The notes: generated by a model not told the origin, from the letters alone. Shown: positions 37,070 through 47,119, numbered from the stretch's first letter. The stretch: DNA of 64,000 nucleotides from Pseudomonas sp. Root71 (GCF_001429045.1 NZ_LMHY01000026.1:124001-188000), one strand, 5' to 3'. Program-made: numbers and translations.

Positions 37070-38569
37070 TCAGAGATGCTCGCCATGGCGGGCCATGATG
37101 TGCCGCACCACGCTGTAGTCCTGAAGCGAATCGCTGGACAGGTCTTTGCCGTAGCCCGAACGTTTCAGGCCGCCATGGGGCATTTCGCTGACCAGCATGA
37201 AGTGGCTGTTGATCCAGGTGCAGCCGTACTGCAAGCGCGCCGCGACCTGCATGGCCTTGTCGAGGTTTTGGGTCCAGACCGAGGAGGCCAGGCCGTATTC
37301 CGAATCGTTGGCCCAGTCCACCGCTTGTTCCAGCTCATCGAAGCGGGTCACGGTGACCACCGGCCCGAACACTTCGCGCTGGACGATCTCGTCACTTTGC
37401 TTGCAGCCGGCGAGCAGGGTCGGCTGGTAATAGAAGCCGGCACCGGAGTGCACCGCCGCGCCGGTCACCCGCTCGATGTGCGGCTGGCCCAAGGCACGCT
37501 CGACAAAACTGGCCACGCGGTCACGCTGGCGGGTGCTGATCAGCGGGCCGATTTCGTTGTCGGCATCGCGCTTGCCGGCGAAACGCAGGCTGCTGACGGC
37601 CGCACCGAGCTCGGCCACCAGGCGGTCATGAATCCCGGCCTGGGCATAAATGCGGCAAGCGGCGGTGCAATCCTGGCCGGCGTTGTAGTAGCCGTAGGTG
37701 CGCACGCCTTCGACCACGGCCTGAATGTCGGCATCGTTGCAGACGATCACCGGAGCCTTGCCGCCGAGTTCGAGGTGGGTGCGTTTGAGTGTCTTCGACG
37801 CGGCCTGCAGAATCTTCTGGCCGGTGACGATATCGCCCGTCAGCGACACCATGCGGATCTTTGGATGGCTCACCAGATGGCTGCCGACGCCTTCGCCGCC
37901 ACCGCAAACGATGTTGATCACTCCCCGTGGCAGGATCTCGGCCAGTGCCGGGGCCAGGGCCAGGATCGACAGCGGCGTGTGTTCCGATGGCTTGAACACC
38001 AGGGTGTTGCCCGCGGCGAGGGCCGGGGCGATTTTCCACGCGGCCATCATGATCGGGTAGTTCCACGGCGCAATCGACGCCACGACCCCGATAGGATCGC
38101 GCCGGACCATGCTGGTGTACCCCGGCAGGTATTCGCCGCTGAGCTGGCCGGTCTGGCAACGCACGGCACCGGCGAAGAAACGGAACACGTCGACCGTGGC
38201 ACTCAAGTCGTCCTGACGGGCCAGGTGCAACGGCTTGCCACAGTTCATGGATTCGAGGCGGGCCAACAGGTCGGCGTTTTTTTCGATGGTGTTGGCGATT
38301 TCCAGCAGCAGGTTCGAACGCTGCTGCGGCGTGGTCCGTGACCAACCGGCAAAGGCACGGTGGGCGGCGAGGATCGCGGCTTCGACTTGCTCGGTGCTGG
38401 CTTCGGCGATCCGGGTCAGGACTTCCCCGGTGGCGGGGTTGAGAATCGGCTCGACGCAGCCTTGACCGGCAACCAATTCACCATCGATCAACAATGCGGT
38501 GAACAACGGGGTCTGCGCGCCAGCCATTTTTCGGGTTCTCGTTTTTTGTGTGGCTTGTTGTGTAGACAT
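37070..38569 (-). CDS. aldehyde dehydrogenase, paralogue of PatD
   Basis: The 499 residues (or 485 from the internal ATG at 38527) are a NAD-dependent aldehyde dehydrogenase with catalytic Glu in HLELGGKAP and Cys in AGQDCTAACR. It is close to PatD through the whole length, sharing CRxxxGxxxGEYLPGYTSMVRRDP-like and MPHGGLKRSGYGKD regions, with a basic extension of about 15 residues at the N-terminus. It presumably oxidises an amino-aldehyde (4-aminobutanal or 3-aminopropanal from spermidine). It lies upstream of ydcS with about 80 bases between them and downstream of a LysR gene, so all may form one regulon. Confidence 0.88.
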   Translation of the reverse strand: MSTQQATQKTRTRKMAGAQTPLFTALLIDGELVAGQGCVEPILNPATGEVLTRIAEASTEQVEAAILAAHRAFAGWSRTTPQQRSNLLLEIANTIEKNADLLARLESMNCGKPLHLARQDDLSATVDVFRFFAGAVRCQTGQLSGEYLPGYTSMVRRDPIGVVASIAPWNYPIMMAAWKIAPALAAGNTLVFKPSEHTPLSILALAPALAEILPRGVINIVCGGGEGVGSHLVSHPKIRMVSLTGDIVTGQKILQAASKTLKRTHLELGGKAPVIVCNDADIQAVVEGVRTYGYYNAGQDCTAACRIYAQAGIHDRLVAELGAAVSSLRFAGKRDADNEIGPLISTRQRDRVASFVERALGQPHIERVTGAAVHSGAGFYYQPTLLAGCKQSDEIVQREVFGPVVTVTRFDELEQAVDWANDSEYGLASSVWTQNLDKAMQVAARLQYGCTWINSHFMLVSEMPHGGLKRSGYGKDLSSDSLQDYSVVRHIMARHGEHL

Positions 38570-38673
38570 GGCAGCGCTCCCTGTAACTGGGGCCCGGCCG
38601 TCTTTATTAGATGCACAAGACTAGTTCGCGGGCCCGAGGACAACAAATACTAAATACTGAAGGTGGCGTTCGA

Positions 38674-39588
38674 TTAAATAGATGGCTTACGCCCGCCGTG
38701 GGGTTGTTCGCGGGCGACCGTCAGGAACGGGTCCACCAGCGCCGGTCGCGCGGTGCCGCGACGCCAGGCCAGGCCGACATCCAGGGTCTGGCTGAGGTCG
38801 GCGATCGGTCGCGCTTCGATGATGTCACCCTCCAGTGACCACGGGCGATAGGTCATGTCAGGCTGGATCGACACGCCCAAACCGGCGGCCACCAGGCTTC
38901 GCACCGCTTCGGTGGAGGCCGTGCGCAGGGTGATGCGCGGTTGCAGGGAGGCGGCCGACCACATGCGTTGGGCGTTGCGGTCCATTTCATCGACGTTCAG
39001 TTGAATCAATGGCTCGCGGGCCACGTCGGCGAGGTTGATGCTGTCGTGTTCGAGCAGCGGGTGCTGGGCTGGCAGCCATAGCCGGTGCGGCGAGTGGGTC
39101 AGGACTTCGGTCTGCAGGGCGTGGCGGTCTTCGAGGTTGGAGAGGATCAACACGCCGACATCGATCTCGCCGCTGACCAGCAAATGCTCGATGTACGGGC
39201 GCTCGTCTTCCATCACGCGGATTTCCACGTTGGGGTAGGCGCGCTGGAAACGGGTGAGCAGATCCGCCAGGTAATAACCGGCCACCAGGCTGGTCACGCC
39301 GACGATCAGTTGCCCGGCAACCTGGTCGGTGCTCTGTTGCAGGCTGCGCTTGGCATTATCCACCGTGGCCAGGATCAAGTGCGCCTGACGCAGGAACTGA
39401 TGCCCCTGGTGGGTCAGGGTCATGCCCTTGGCGTGGCGGCTGAACAGGCTGACGCCGATTTCCTCCTCCAGTTGCTGGATCGCCAGGGTCAGGGTTGACT
39501 GGGAAATGAATGCGGTTTGCGCGGCGGCCGAGATCGAGCCGGTCTCGGCCACGGCGATGAAGTGACGGATCTGACGCAAGGTAATCAT
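38674..39588 (-). CDS. LysR-family transcription regulator
   Basis: The 304 residues have an N-terminal winged helix-turn-helix (residues 1-60, GSISAAAQTAFISQSTLTLAIQQLEEEIG) followed by a LysR effector domain (VGVTSLVAGYYLADLLTRF). It lies directly upstream of the second aldehyde dehydrogenase in the same direction, with about 104 bases between them, so it is a good candidate regulator of the polyamine/aldehyde genes that follow. The effector is unknown. Confidence 0.88.
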   Translation of the reverse strand: MITLRQIRHFIAVAETGSISAAAQTAFISQSTLTLAIQQLEEEIGVSLFSRHAKGMTLTHQGHQFLRQAHLILATVDNAKRSLQQSTDQVAGQLIVGVTSLVAGYYLADLLTRFQRAYPNVEIRVMEDERPYIEHLLVSGEIDVGVLILSNLEDRHALQTEVLTHSPHRLWLPAQHPLLEHDSINLADVAREPLIQLNVDEMDRNAQRMWSAASLQPRITLRTASTEAVRSLVAAGLGVSIQPDMTYRPWSLEGDIIEARPIADLSQTLDVGLAWRRGTARPALVDPFLTVAREQPHGGRKPSI

Positions 39589-39779
39589 GGGAAAGCACCC
39601 GGTGGGCTGTTTTTATCGATTGGCGAGAGTGTATATCTTTTTTTTTGATAGGCCGTCGCAAGCGGCAATGGGCGCTGAGGCATGCAACATCTGGAAGCAC
39701 TCTCGCCCATGGGGCGGGGGCACTTTCGTTTTAGGCTGGTGGTCTTGGTTTCAGGTTAAACGTCTTTTGGAGGCGGTAA

Positions 39780-40472
39780 ATGAACACCCGTGGATTGCTC
39801 GATCAACTACTCAAGTCCGGCCAGGACCTGTTGCAGAACAAGGCCGGCAGCCCGCAGCAAAAGGGCGCGAGCGGTGGCACCAGCGCCCTCGGCAGTTTGC
39901 TCTCCGGTGCGAGTGGCGGGGCATTGGCGGCAGGTGCAATGGGTTTGCTGCTCGGCAGCAAAAAGGCCCGTAAAGTCGGGGGCAAGGTCGCGGTCTACGG
40001 TGGTCTCGCCGCGCTGGGCGTGCTGGCTTATAAAGCCTACGGTAACTGGCAGGCGCAGCAGGGCGATGCAGCCGCTACGGAACCGCAAACCCTGGACCGC
40101 GTACCGGCCGCGCAAGTCGAGCTGCACAGTCAGGCGATTCTCAAGGCGCTGGTGGCCGCGGCCAAGGCTGACGGTCATGTCGATGAACGTGAGCGCGCCT
40201 TGATCGAAGGCGAATTCACCCGGCTCGACAGCGACCGGGAACTGCAACACTGGCTGCACGCCGAGCTCAACAAGCCGCTGGACCCGAGCGATGTCGCCCG
40301 CGCCGCCCTCTCTCCGGAAATCGCCGCCGAGATGTACATCGCCAGCGTGATGATGGTGGACGAGGAAAACTTCATGGAGAAGGCTTACCTCGACGAACTG
40401 GCGCGGCAGCTCAAGCTGGAGCCGGGGTTGAAGGCCGAGCTGGAAAAGCAGGTTCGCCAGGCCTCCCTGTAA
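39780..40472 (+). CDS. YebE-like (DUF533) membrane-associated protein
   Basis: The 230 residues have a Gly/Ala-rich hydrophobic region at about 35-90 (GGALAAGAMGLLLGSKKARK, GGKVAVYGGLAALGVLAYKAYG) and a C-terminal TerB-like helical domain (ALVAAAKADGHVDERERALIEG, with acidic residues suited to metal binding). This is the DUF533/YebE family. Some members respond to envelope stress; a biochemical role is not established. It is transcribed away from the LysR gene, and a REPIN follows its stop. Confidence 0.85.
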   Translation: MNTRGLLDQLLKSGQDLLQNKAGSPQQKGASGGTSALGSLLSGASGGALAAGAMGLLLGSKKARKVGGKVAVYGGLAALGVLAYKAYGNWQAQQGDAAATEPQTLDRVPAAQVELHSQAILKALVAAAKADGHVDERERALIEGEFTRLDSDRELQHWLHAELNKPLDPSDVARAALSPEIAAEMYIASVMMVDEENFMEKAYLDELARQLKLEPGLKAELEKQVRQASL

Positions 40473-40483
40473 ACCTTCAGGCT

Positions 40484-40581
40484 GCATTCGCGAGCAGGCT
40501 CGCTCCCACATCAAGTCTTCAGTGATCGCAGATTCTGCATACACCAGAGATTCAATATGGGAGCGAGCCTGCTCGCGATGG
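40484..40581. repeat. REPIN, GTGGGAGCGAGCC type
   Basis: CGCGAGCAGGCTCGCTCCCAC and its reverse complement face each other about 45 bases apart between the YebE-like gene and wspA. Each half alone forms a short hairpin. It should isolate wsp transcription from the upstream gene. Confidence 0.8.
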
Positions 40582-40733
40582 CGTTTTCAGCCACACCACC
40601 GCCCCTTTTCTGCCCAATCACCCTGGTACCCGTCCCGCCTTTTTTTGACGGGATGAGAAGCGGTGCGCATCCGTCTTATAAATGAAACACCGCCCTCGGC
40701 TATACTCCCCGCATTTCGAATCGGCCCCGAGGA

Positions 40734-42362
40734 ATGACTGTGAAGAACTGGACGTTACGCCAACGCATTTTGGCGAGCTTTGCGGTAATTATCGCCATCA
40801 TGTTGTTGATGGTGGTCGTCTCGTACTCCCGGCTGTTGACGATCGAAAACAGCGAGGCCAGCGTGCGTGAGGACGCTCTGCCAGGGTTGTATTACAGTTC
40901 GATGATTCGTGGCGCGTGGTCCGACAGTTATGTGCGCATTCAGGCCATTCTCGGCCTGGAGGAGGGGCAGAGTTTCACTGCCGAGGATGCCGCGAACTTC
41001 AAGGGCTTCGCTGATCGGTTGAAAGAGCAGATGGACCTCTACCGTGCAACGATGGGCGACGAAGAAGACAGGGTCGATTTCGCAGCGTTCGAAAAACTTC
41101 ATGACGACTACCACCGGATTCTGGCCGCGGTGATCGAGTTGCATAAACGCAACCAGAGCGCCGCGGCCGTCAACATGTTCAACAGTGAACTGACCCCGAC
41201 CTGGGCAGCGGGTCGAATGAAGGTCAATGACATCCTGCGTCATAACAAGACCGTGGCGGACACAGAAATCGCGGCCATTGATGATGCGGTGGTCACCGCC
41301 AAAGTCATCATGGGCATTTCCCTGGTGATCGCGGTGCTGGCCGCCGGTCTCTGCGGCCTGTTGCTGATGCGCGCCATCATGGCGCCGATGAACCGCATCG
41401 TGAAAATCCTCGAAATCATGCGCACTGGCGACCTCAGCAGCCGCCTGAACCTGGAACGCAAGGACGAATTCGGCGCGGTAGAGACCGGTTTCAACGACAT
41501 GATGACCGAGCTCACTTCTCTGGTGTCCCAGGCCCAGCGTTCGTCGGTGCAGGTGACCACGTCGGTGACCGAGATCGCCGCGACGTCCAAGCAGCAACAA
41601 GCCACCGCCACCGAAACCGCCGCCACCACCACGGAAATTGGTGCGACCTCCCGTGAGATCGCCGCCACTTCCCGGGATCTGGTGCGCACCATGACCGAGG
41701 TCTCCACCGCCGCCGACCAGGCTTCCGTGGCTGCCGGTTCCGGTCAGCAAGGCCTGGCGCGCATGGAAGAAACCATGCACTCGGTGATGGGCGCGGCCGA
41801 TCTGGTCAACGCCAAGCTGGCGATCCTCAACGAGAAGGCCGGCAACATCAATCAGGTGGTGGTGACCATTGTCAAGGTCGCCGACCAGACCAACCTGCTG
41901 TCGCTCAACGCCGCTATCGAGGCCGAGAAGGCCGGGGAATACGGACGCGGCTTTGCCGTGGTCGCCACCGAAGTGCGGCGCCTGGCGGACCAGACGGCCG
42001 TGGCCACCTACGACATCGAGCAAATGGTGCGCGAGATCCAGTCGGCGGTATCGGCCGGGGTCATGGGCATGGACAAGTTTTCCGAGGAGGTGCGTCGTGG
42101 CATGTCCGAGGTGCAGCAGGTCGGCGAGCAGTTGTCGCAGATCATCCATCAGGTCCAGGCGCTGGCGCCGCGGGTGCTGATGGTCAATGAGGGCATGCAG
42201 GCCCAGGCCACCGGTGCCGAGCAGATCAACCACGCGCTAGTTCAGTTGGGTGATGCCAGCAGTCAGACCGTCGAGTCTCTGCGCCAGGCCAGTTTCGCCA
42301 TCGATGAGCTGAGCCAGGTGGCCGTCGGGCTGCGCAGCGGCGTTTCGCGATTCAAAGTCTGA
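40734..42362 (+). CDS. wspA: Wsp chemoreceptor-like protein WspA
   Basis: This 542-residue methyl-accepting protein has membrane helices at about 13-33 and 186-206, a periplasmic helical bundle between them, then a HAMP domain (about 210-260). The signalling domain hairpin tip reads VADQTNLLSLNAAIEAEKAGEYGRGFAVVA. In Pseudomonas, WspA senses surface contact and activates WspE. First gene of the wsp operon; a TATACT -10 element may lie at 40701-40706. The wspB start overlaps its stop. Confidence 0.94.
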   Translation: MTVKNWTLRQRILASFAVIIAIMLLMVVVSYSRLLTIENSEASVREDALPGLYYSSMIRGAWSDSYVRIQAILGLEEGQSFTAEDAANFKGFADRLKEQMDLYRATMGDEEDRVDFAAFEKLHDDYHRILAAVIELHKRNQSAAAVNMFNSELTPTWAAGRMKVNDILRHNKTVADTEIAAIDDAVVTAKVIMGISLVIAVLAAGLCGLLLMRAIMAPMNRIVKILEIMRTGDLSSRLNLERKDEFGAVETGFNDMMTELTSLVSQAQRSSVQVTTSVTEIAATSKQQQATATETAATTTEIGATSREIAATSRDLVRTMTEVSTAADQASVAAGSGQQGLARMEETMHSVMGAADLVNAKLAILNEKAGNINQVVVTIVKVADQTNLLSLNAAIEAEKAGEYGRGFAVVATEVRRLADQTAVATYDIEQMVREIQSAVSAGVMGMDKFSEEVRRGMSEVQQVGEQLSQIIHQVQALAPRVLMVNEGMQAQATGAEQINHALVQLGDASSQTVESLRQASFAIDELSQVAVGLRSGVSRFKV

Positions 42363-42898
42363 TGAGCGAAATCACGGCCAAACGCTCTGTCGTGAAGCAG
42401 GCGCTGCATGCCTTGTTTCTGGTGTTTCGCATCGGCAACGAGCGCTATGCCTTGAAGGCTGTCGAAGTGGCTGAAGTGCTGCCGCGCCTGCCGTTAAAGC
42501 CAATTCCCCATGCTCCCGGCTGGGTCGCCGGGGTATTCGCCTATCGGGGCGCGGTGGTGCCGGTGATCGACTTGAGCGCACTGACCTTTGGCACGCCTGC
42601 ACAGGCCCGTACCAGCACGCGACTGGTGCTGGTCAACTATCGCCCGGACGAAACCGCCGAGACCCAGCTGCTCGGGCTGATCCTCGAACAGGCGACTGAC
42701 ACCCTGCGCTGCGATCCGGCGGATTTTCAGCCCTACGGCCTGGACAATCGCCAGACGCCTTACCTCGGGCCGGTGCGCAAGGACGAGCAGGGCTTGTTGC
42801 AATGGGTTCGGGTCGGCGATCTGCTGGACGATCAGGTACGCGCCTTGTTGTTCCCCTCGCCGCCAATGGATCCGGCACTGCTGCAGGAGCGGCCATGA
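42362..42898 (+). CDS. wspB: CheW-like adaptor WspB
   Basis: This 178-residue CheW-type scaffold has a recognisable opening (ALFLVFRIGNERYALKAVEVAEVLP) and the GVFAYRGAVVPVIDL loop. It couples WspA to the histidine kinase WspE. Its start shares a base with the wspA stop, and its stop overlaps wspC by ATGA. Confidence 0.93.
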   Translation: MSEITAKRSVVKQALHALFLVFRIGNERYALKAVEVAEVLPRLPLKPIPHAPGWVAGVFAYRGAVVPVIDLSALTFGTPAQARTSTRLVLVNYRPDETAETQLLGLILEQATDTLRCDPADFQPYGLDNRQTPYLGPVRKDEQGLLQWVRVGDLLDDQVRALLFPSPPMDPALLQERP

Positions 42899-44166
42899 AC
42901 AGCGACCAGCGTTTTTTCGACTTCCTCAAGGAAACCATCGGGCTCGACGTGACCTCGGTAGGGCCGGCGATCATCGAGCGAGCGGTGCGCCAGCGCAGCA
43001 TCGTTGCGCAAGCCGTGTCGGCCGATGAATATTGGCGCACCCTGCTGGGCTCGCGGGACGAGCAGCAGGCGTTGATCGAAGCGGTGATCGTTCCGGAAAC
43101 CTGGTTCTTTCGCTACCCGGAGTCCTTCGTCACCCTGGCTAAACTCGCGAGCAAGCGTCTGGCCGAGATCAACAACCTGCGTGCATTGCGGATTCTCAGC
43201 CTGCCGTGCTCCACCGGCGAAGAACCGTACTCGATCGCCATGGCGTTGCTCGATGCCGGGCTCAAACCGCACCAGTTCAAGGTCGACGGCCTGGACGTCA
43301 GCCCGTTGTCAGTGGAAAAAGCCCGGCGTGCGTTGTACGGCAAGAATTCCTTCCGGGGGGACGACATTGCGTTTCGCGATCGCCATTTCATCGCCGAAGG
43401 CGAGAGCTATCGCCTCGATCAGCGGGTGCTCGAGCAGGTGCGCCTGCAGGTCGGCAACCTGCTGGACCCGGCCTTGCTGGCCGGTGAGCCGCCCTTCGAT
43501 TTCGTGTTTTGTCGCAACCTGCTGATCTATTTCGACCAGCCGACCCAGAAGCAGGTCTTCGAAGTGCTCAAGTGCCTGACCCACGTTGACGGCGTGCTGT
43601 TTATCGGACCGGCCGAAGGCAGTCTGCTGGGGCGTTTGGGGATGCGCTCGATCGGGATCCCGCAGTCCTTTGCGTTCAGTCGACAGGGGACTGCGGACCC
43701 TGATCCCTTGCCGGTATTCGTTCCTGCACCGCTGCCAGTGCCGCAACCGTTGCGCAATCCACCGCCTGCGCCAGTGCGCAGCCGTCCGTTTGCCCAGGTT
43801 GCGCCGCTGCGGCCGGCGCCTGCCAACTCTGGCTCCGACACTGCCGCGCTGCTGGCCAATATCGCCGTGCTGGCCGATGAAGGCAAAAGCGCCGAGGCGC
43901 GAGCAGCGTGTGAAAGCTACTTGCGCAGTCATGAGCCGGTGGCCCAGGTCTTTTACTGGCTGGGACTGCTCAGCGATGTGGCCGGCAATACCCTGGAAGC
44001 CCAGGGTTTCTATCGCAAGGCGTTGTACCTCGAACCGCAACATCCTGAAGCGTTGATGCACCTGGCCGGGTTGCTGCAGGCCCAGGGCGACGCGATGGGA
44101 GCCAGACGATTGCAGGAGCGTGCCGCCCGCAGCGCACGCGCCGCCGACAGTGAGCGTAAACGATGA
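42895..44166 (+). CDS. wspC: CheR-type methyltransferase WspC
   Basis: The 423 residues start at the ATG at 42895 that overlaps the wspB stop; the open frame from 42802 is an upstream artefact. The N-terminal CheR domain has the S-adenosylmethionine motif LRILSLPCSTGEEPYSIAMAL and the CRNLLIYF motif. A Pro-rich linker (about 275-310) leads to TPR-like helices at 320-415. It methylates WspA glutamates and so raises signalling, opposing WspF. With wspF broken, its activity goes unopposed. Confidence 0.94.
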   Translation: MNSDQRFFDFLKETIGLDVTSVGPAIIERAVRQRSIVAQAVSADEYWRTLLGSRDEQQALIEAVIVPETWFFRYPESFVTLAKLASKRLAEINNLRALRILSLPCSTGEEPYSIAMALLDAGLKPHQFKVDGLDVSPLSVEKARRALYGKNSFRGDDIAFRDRHFIAEGESYRLDQRVLEQVRLQVGNLLDPALLAGEPPFDFVFCRNLLIYFDQPTQKQVFEVLKCLTHVDGVLFIGPAEGSLLGRLGMRSIGIPQSFAFSRQGTADPDPLPVFVPAPLPVPQPLRNPPPAPVRSRPFAQVAPLRPAPANSGSDTAALLANIAVLADEGKSAEARAACESYLRSHEPVAQVFYWLGLLSDVAGNTLEAQGFYRKALYLEPQHPEALMHLAGLLQAQGDAMGARRLQERAARSARAADSERKR

Positions 44167-44843
44167 TCGCCGCCGACACCTTTAGCGTCACCCGGGATGC
44201 CCAGGCCATCGACGATTGCTGGAATCGCATCGGTATCCACGGCGACAAGTCCTGCCCGCTGCTCAGCGAGCATATTCATTGCCGCAATTGTGCGGTGTAT
44301 TCGGCGGCCGCTACACGCTTGCTCGATCGTTATGCATTGCTGCAGGAAGATCGCGGGACTGTGTCCGTCGCGGTTGAGAGCGAGGTGAAAACCCGCTCGC
44401 TGTTGATGTTCCGTCTGGGTGAAGAGTGGCTGGGGCTTGCGACCCGTAGTCTGGTCGAGGTGGCGCCGCTGCAAGCGATTCACTCTTTGCCGCATCAACG
44501 TTCCCGGGCCTTGCTCGGCGTGGCGAATGTGCGAGGCGCACTGGTTGCCTGCTTGTCGCTGGTGGAGCTGCTGGGGCTCGACGGCGCCAGCAGCGTGGCC
44601 ACCGGTGCGCGGGTCATGCCGCGCATGCTGATCATCGCCGCCGATGGTGGACCGGTGGTGGTGCCGGTGGACGAAGTCGACGGGATTCACGCCATCGACG
44701 AGCGCACCCTCGATGCCGCATCGCGCTCGGGTACCCAGGCCAGCGCCAAATACACCCGTGGCGTGTTGCAATTCAAAGGTCGCAGCCTGCGCTGGCTGGA
44801 TGAAGAACAGCTGCTGTCCGCCGTGACCCGGAGCCTTACATGA
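44163..44843 (+). CDS. wspD: CheW-like adaptor WspD
   Basis: The 226-residue protein has an N-terminal segment with a short cysteine cluster (HCRNC, preceded by CPLL) and a CheW fold from about 75 (SLLMFRLGEEWLGLATRSLVEVAPL, VANVRGALVACLSLVELL). It is the second adaptor of the Wsp complex. It overlaps wspC and wspE by 4 bases on each side. Confidence 0.93.
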   Translation: MIAADTFSVTRDAQAIDDCWNRIGIHGDKSCPLLSEHIHCRNCAVYSAAATRLLDRYALLQEDRGTVSVAVESEVKTRSLLMFRLGEEWLGLATRSLVEVAPLQAIHSLPHQRSRALLGVANVRGALVACLSLVELLGLDGASSVATGARVMPRMLIIAADGGPVVVPVDEVDGIHAIDERTLDAASRSGTQASAKYTRGVLQFKGRSLRWLDEEQLLSAVTRSLT

Positions 44844-47119
44844 CCCCCGAGCAAATGCGCGACGCCTCTTTGCTGGAGCTGTTCAGCCTGGAGGCCGAAG
44901 CCCAGACCCAGGTCTTGAGCGCCGGCCTGCTGGCGCTTGAGCGCGATCCGACCCAGGCCGATCAACTTGAATCGTGCATGCGTGCGGCGCACTCGCTCAA
45001 GGGCGCGGCGCGGATCGTCGGTGTCGACGCCGGGGTCAGCGTCTCCCATGTGATGGAAGATTGCCTGGTCAGCGCCCAGGAAGGCCGCCTGTTGCTGCGC
45101 CCCGAGCACATCGATGCGTTGCTGCAAGGCACCGATTTGCTGATGCGCATCGCCACGCCGAACAACAACCCGGAGGCTGCGGACATCGAGGCCTACGTGG
45201 CGTTGATGGCGCGGTTGCTGGACCCGGCGGCTCCGCGGGTTGCGCCTGCCGCGCCGGTGATGGCCGAACTTCAGCTTGAACCACCCGCGCCCAGGATCGA
45301 GCCGCCGACGCCTGCCGTCGAAGCGTCATCGGCGCCGGCTCCGCGCAAGACCAAACGCACCACTGAAAACGGCGAACGTGTGCTGCGTGTCACCGCCGAG
45401 CGCCTGAACAGCCTGCTCGATCTGTCGAGCAAATCCCTGGTGGAAACCCTGCGGCTCAAACCGCACCTGGCGACCATGCAGCGACTCAAGCGCATGCAGA
45501 GCAACAGCCTGCGCGCACTGGAGAATCTCAATGTGCATCTCAAGGACCACGCCTTGAGCCTGGAGGCCCGGGAAGCCCTTGAGGATGCGCGGCGTTTGCT
45601 CGCGCAATCACAGCAACTGCTCATGGAAAAGAATGCCGAACTCGACGAGTTCGCCTGGCATGCCAGCCAGCGGGCGCAGGTGTTGTACGACACGGCGCTG
45701 GCTTGTCGCATGCGGCCGTTCGCCGATGTGTTGACCGGGCAGGTGCGGATGGTCCGGGATCTGGGGCGCGACCTGGGCAAGCAGGTGCGCCTGGAAATTG
45801 AAGGCGAAAAGACTCAGGTCGATCGCGACGTACTGGAAAAGCTTGAAGCGCCGCTGACTCACCTGTTGCGCAACGCCGTCGATCACGGCATCGAAACCCC
45901 GGAGCAGCGATTGCTGGCGGGCAAGCCGGCTGAAGGTTTGATTCGCCTGCGCGCCTCCCATCAGGCCGGTTTGCTGGTGCTTGAATTGAGCGATGACGGC
46001 AACGGCGTGGATCTGGAAAAGGTCCGTCGCAGTATCGTTGAGCGAAATCTGTCGCCCGTGGAAACCGCCGCGCAGTTGAGCGAAGAGGAGTTGCTGACGT
46101 TCCTGTTCCTGCCCGGGTTCAGTCTGCGGGACACGGTCACTGAGGTGTCCGGTCGCGGCGTCGGCCTGGATGCGGTGCAGCACATGGTCCGGCAGTTGCG
46201 CGGTGCGGTGGTGCTGGAGCAGACGGCGGGCGAGGGCAGTCGTTTCCACCTTGAGGTGCCGCTGACCCTGTCGGTGGTGCGCAGCCTGGTGGTGGAAGTC
46301 GGCGACGAAGCCTATGCCTTCCCGCTGGCGCACATTGAGCGCATGTGCGACCTGGAGCCAGCGGATATCGTGCAGGTCGAAGGTCGCCAGCATTTCTGGC
46401 ACGAAGGCCGGCATGTCGGCCTGGTGGCGGCCAGTCAGTTGTTGCAACGCCCGGCCAGCCAGAACAGCGGGCAAACCCTGAAAGTCGTGGTGATTCGCGA
46501 GCGCGATGCGATCTACGGCGTGGCCGTGGAGCGGTTTATCGGTGAGCGGACCTTGGTGGTGCTGCCGCTGGATGAGCGTCTGGGCAAGGTGCAGGACATC
46601 TCCGCCGGGGCCTTGCTCGACGACGGTTCGGTGGTGCTGATCGTCGATGTCGAAGACATGCTGCGTTCGGTGGAGAAACTGCTCAACACCGGTCGCCTGG
46701 AGCGCATTGCCCGTCACAGCAATCAGGTGGTCGAGGCGGCCCGCAAACGAATTCTGGTGGTGGATGATTCCCTGACCGTGCGAGAGTTGCAGCGCAAGCT
46801 GTTGCTCAATCGCGGCTACGACGTGGCGGTTGCGGTGGACGGCATGGATGGCTGGAACGCGCTGCGTTCGGAGGATTTCGATCTGCTGATCACCGACATT
46901 GATATGCCGCGCATGGACGGTATCGAACTGGTCACGCTGTTGCGTCGGGACAATCGCCTGCAATCGCTGCCGGTGATGGTGGTGTCCTACAAGGATCGTG
47001 AAGAAGACCGGCGCCGTGGACTGGATGCCGGGGCCGACTATTATCTAGCCAAGGCCAGTTTTCATGATGACGCCTTGCTCGATGCAGTGGTCGAGCTCAT
47101 TGGAGGAGCGCGGGCATGA
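44840..47119 (+). CDS. wspE: CheA-REC hybrid histidine kinase WspE
   Basis: The 759 residues comprise an N-terminal Hpt domain with the phosphorylated His in AAHSLKGAARIVG, a Pro-rich linker, a dimerisation helix pair, a HATPase (LLRNAVDHGIETPEQR, DDGNGVDLE, GRGVGLDAVQ), a CheW-like domain and a C-terminal receiver (VVDDSLTVREL, Asp in ITDIDMPRMDG, Lys in LAKASF). It autophosphorylates on signal from WspA and phosphorylates WspR and WspF. All key residues look intact. Confidence 0.95.
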   Translation: MTPEQMRDASLLELFSLEAEAQTQVLSAGLLALERDPTQADQLESCMRAAHSLKGAARIVGVDAGVSVSHVMEDCLVSAQEGRLLLRPEHIDALLQGTDLLMRIATPNNNPEAADIEAYVALMARLLDPAAPRVAPAAPVMAELQLEPPAPRIEPPTPAVEASSAPAPRKTKRTTENGERVLRVTAERLNSLLDLSSKSLVETLRLKPHLATMQRLKRMQSNSLRALENLNVHLKDHALSLEAREALEDARRLLAQSQQLLMEKNAELDEFAWHASQRAQVLYDTALACRMRPFADVLTGQVRMVRDLGRDLGKQVRLEIEGEKTQVDRDVLEKLEAPLTHLLRNAVDHGIETPEQRLLAGKPAEGLIRLRASHQAGLLVLELSDDGNGVDLEKVRRSIVERNLSPVETAAQLSEEELLTFLFLPGFSLRDTVTEVSGRGVGLDAVQHMVRQLRGAVVLEQTAGEGSRFHLEVPLTLSVVRSLVVEVGDEAYAFPLAHIERMCDLEPADIVQVEGRQHFWHEGRHVGLVAASQLLQRPASQNSGQTLKVVVIRERDAIYGVAVERFIGERTLVVLPLDERLGKVQDISAGALLDDGSVVLIVDVEDMLRSVEKLLNTGRLERIARHSNQVVEAARKRILVVDDSLTVRELQRKLLLNRGYDVAVAVDGMDGWNALRSEDFDLLITDIDMPRMDGIELVTLLRRDNRLQSLPVMVVSYKDREEDRRRGLDAGADYYLAKASFHDDALLDAVVELIGGARA

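Noticed and set aside
40755..42233. A 492-residue open frame opposite wspA
   Set aside because: Low-complexity His/Gly-rich shadow of the chemoreceptor; no ribosome site and no homology I recognise.
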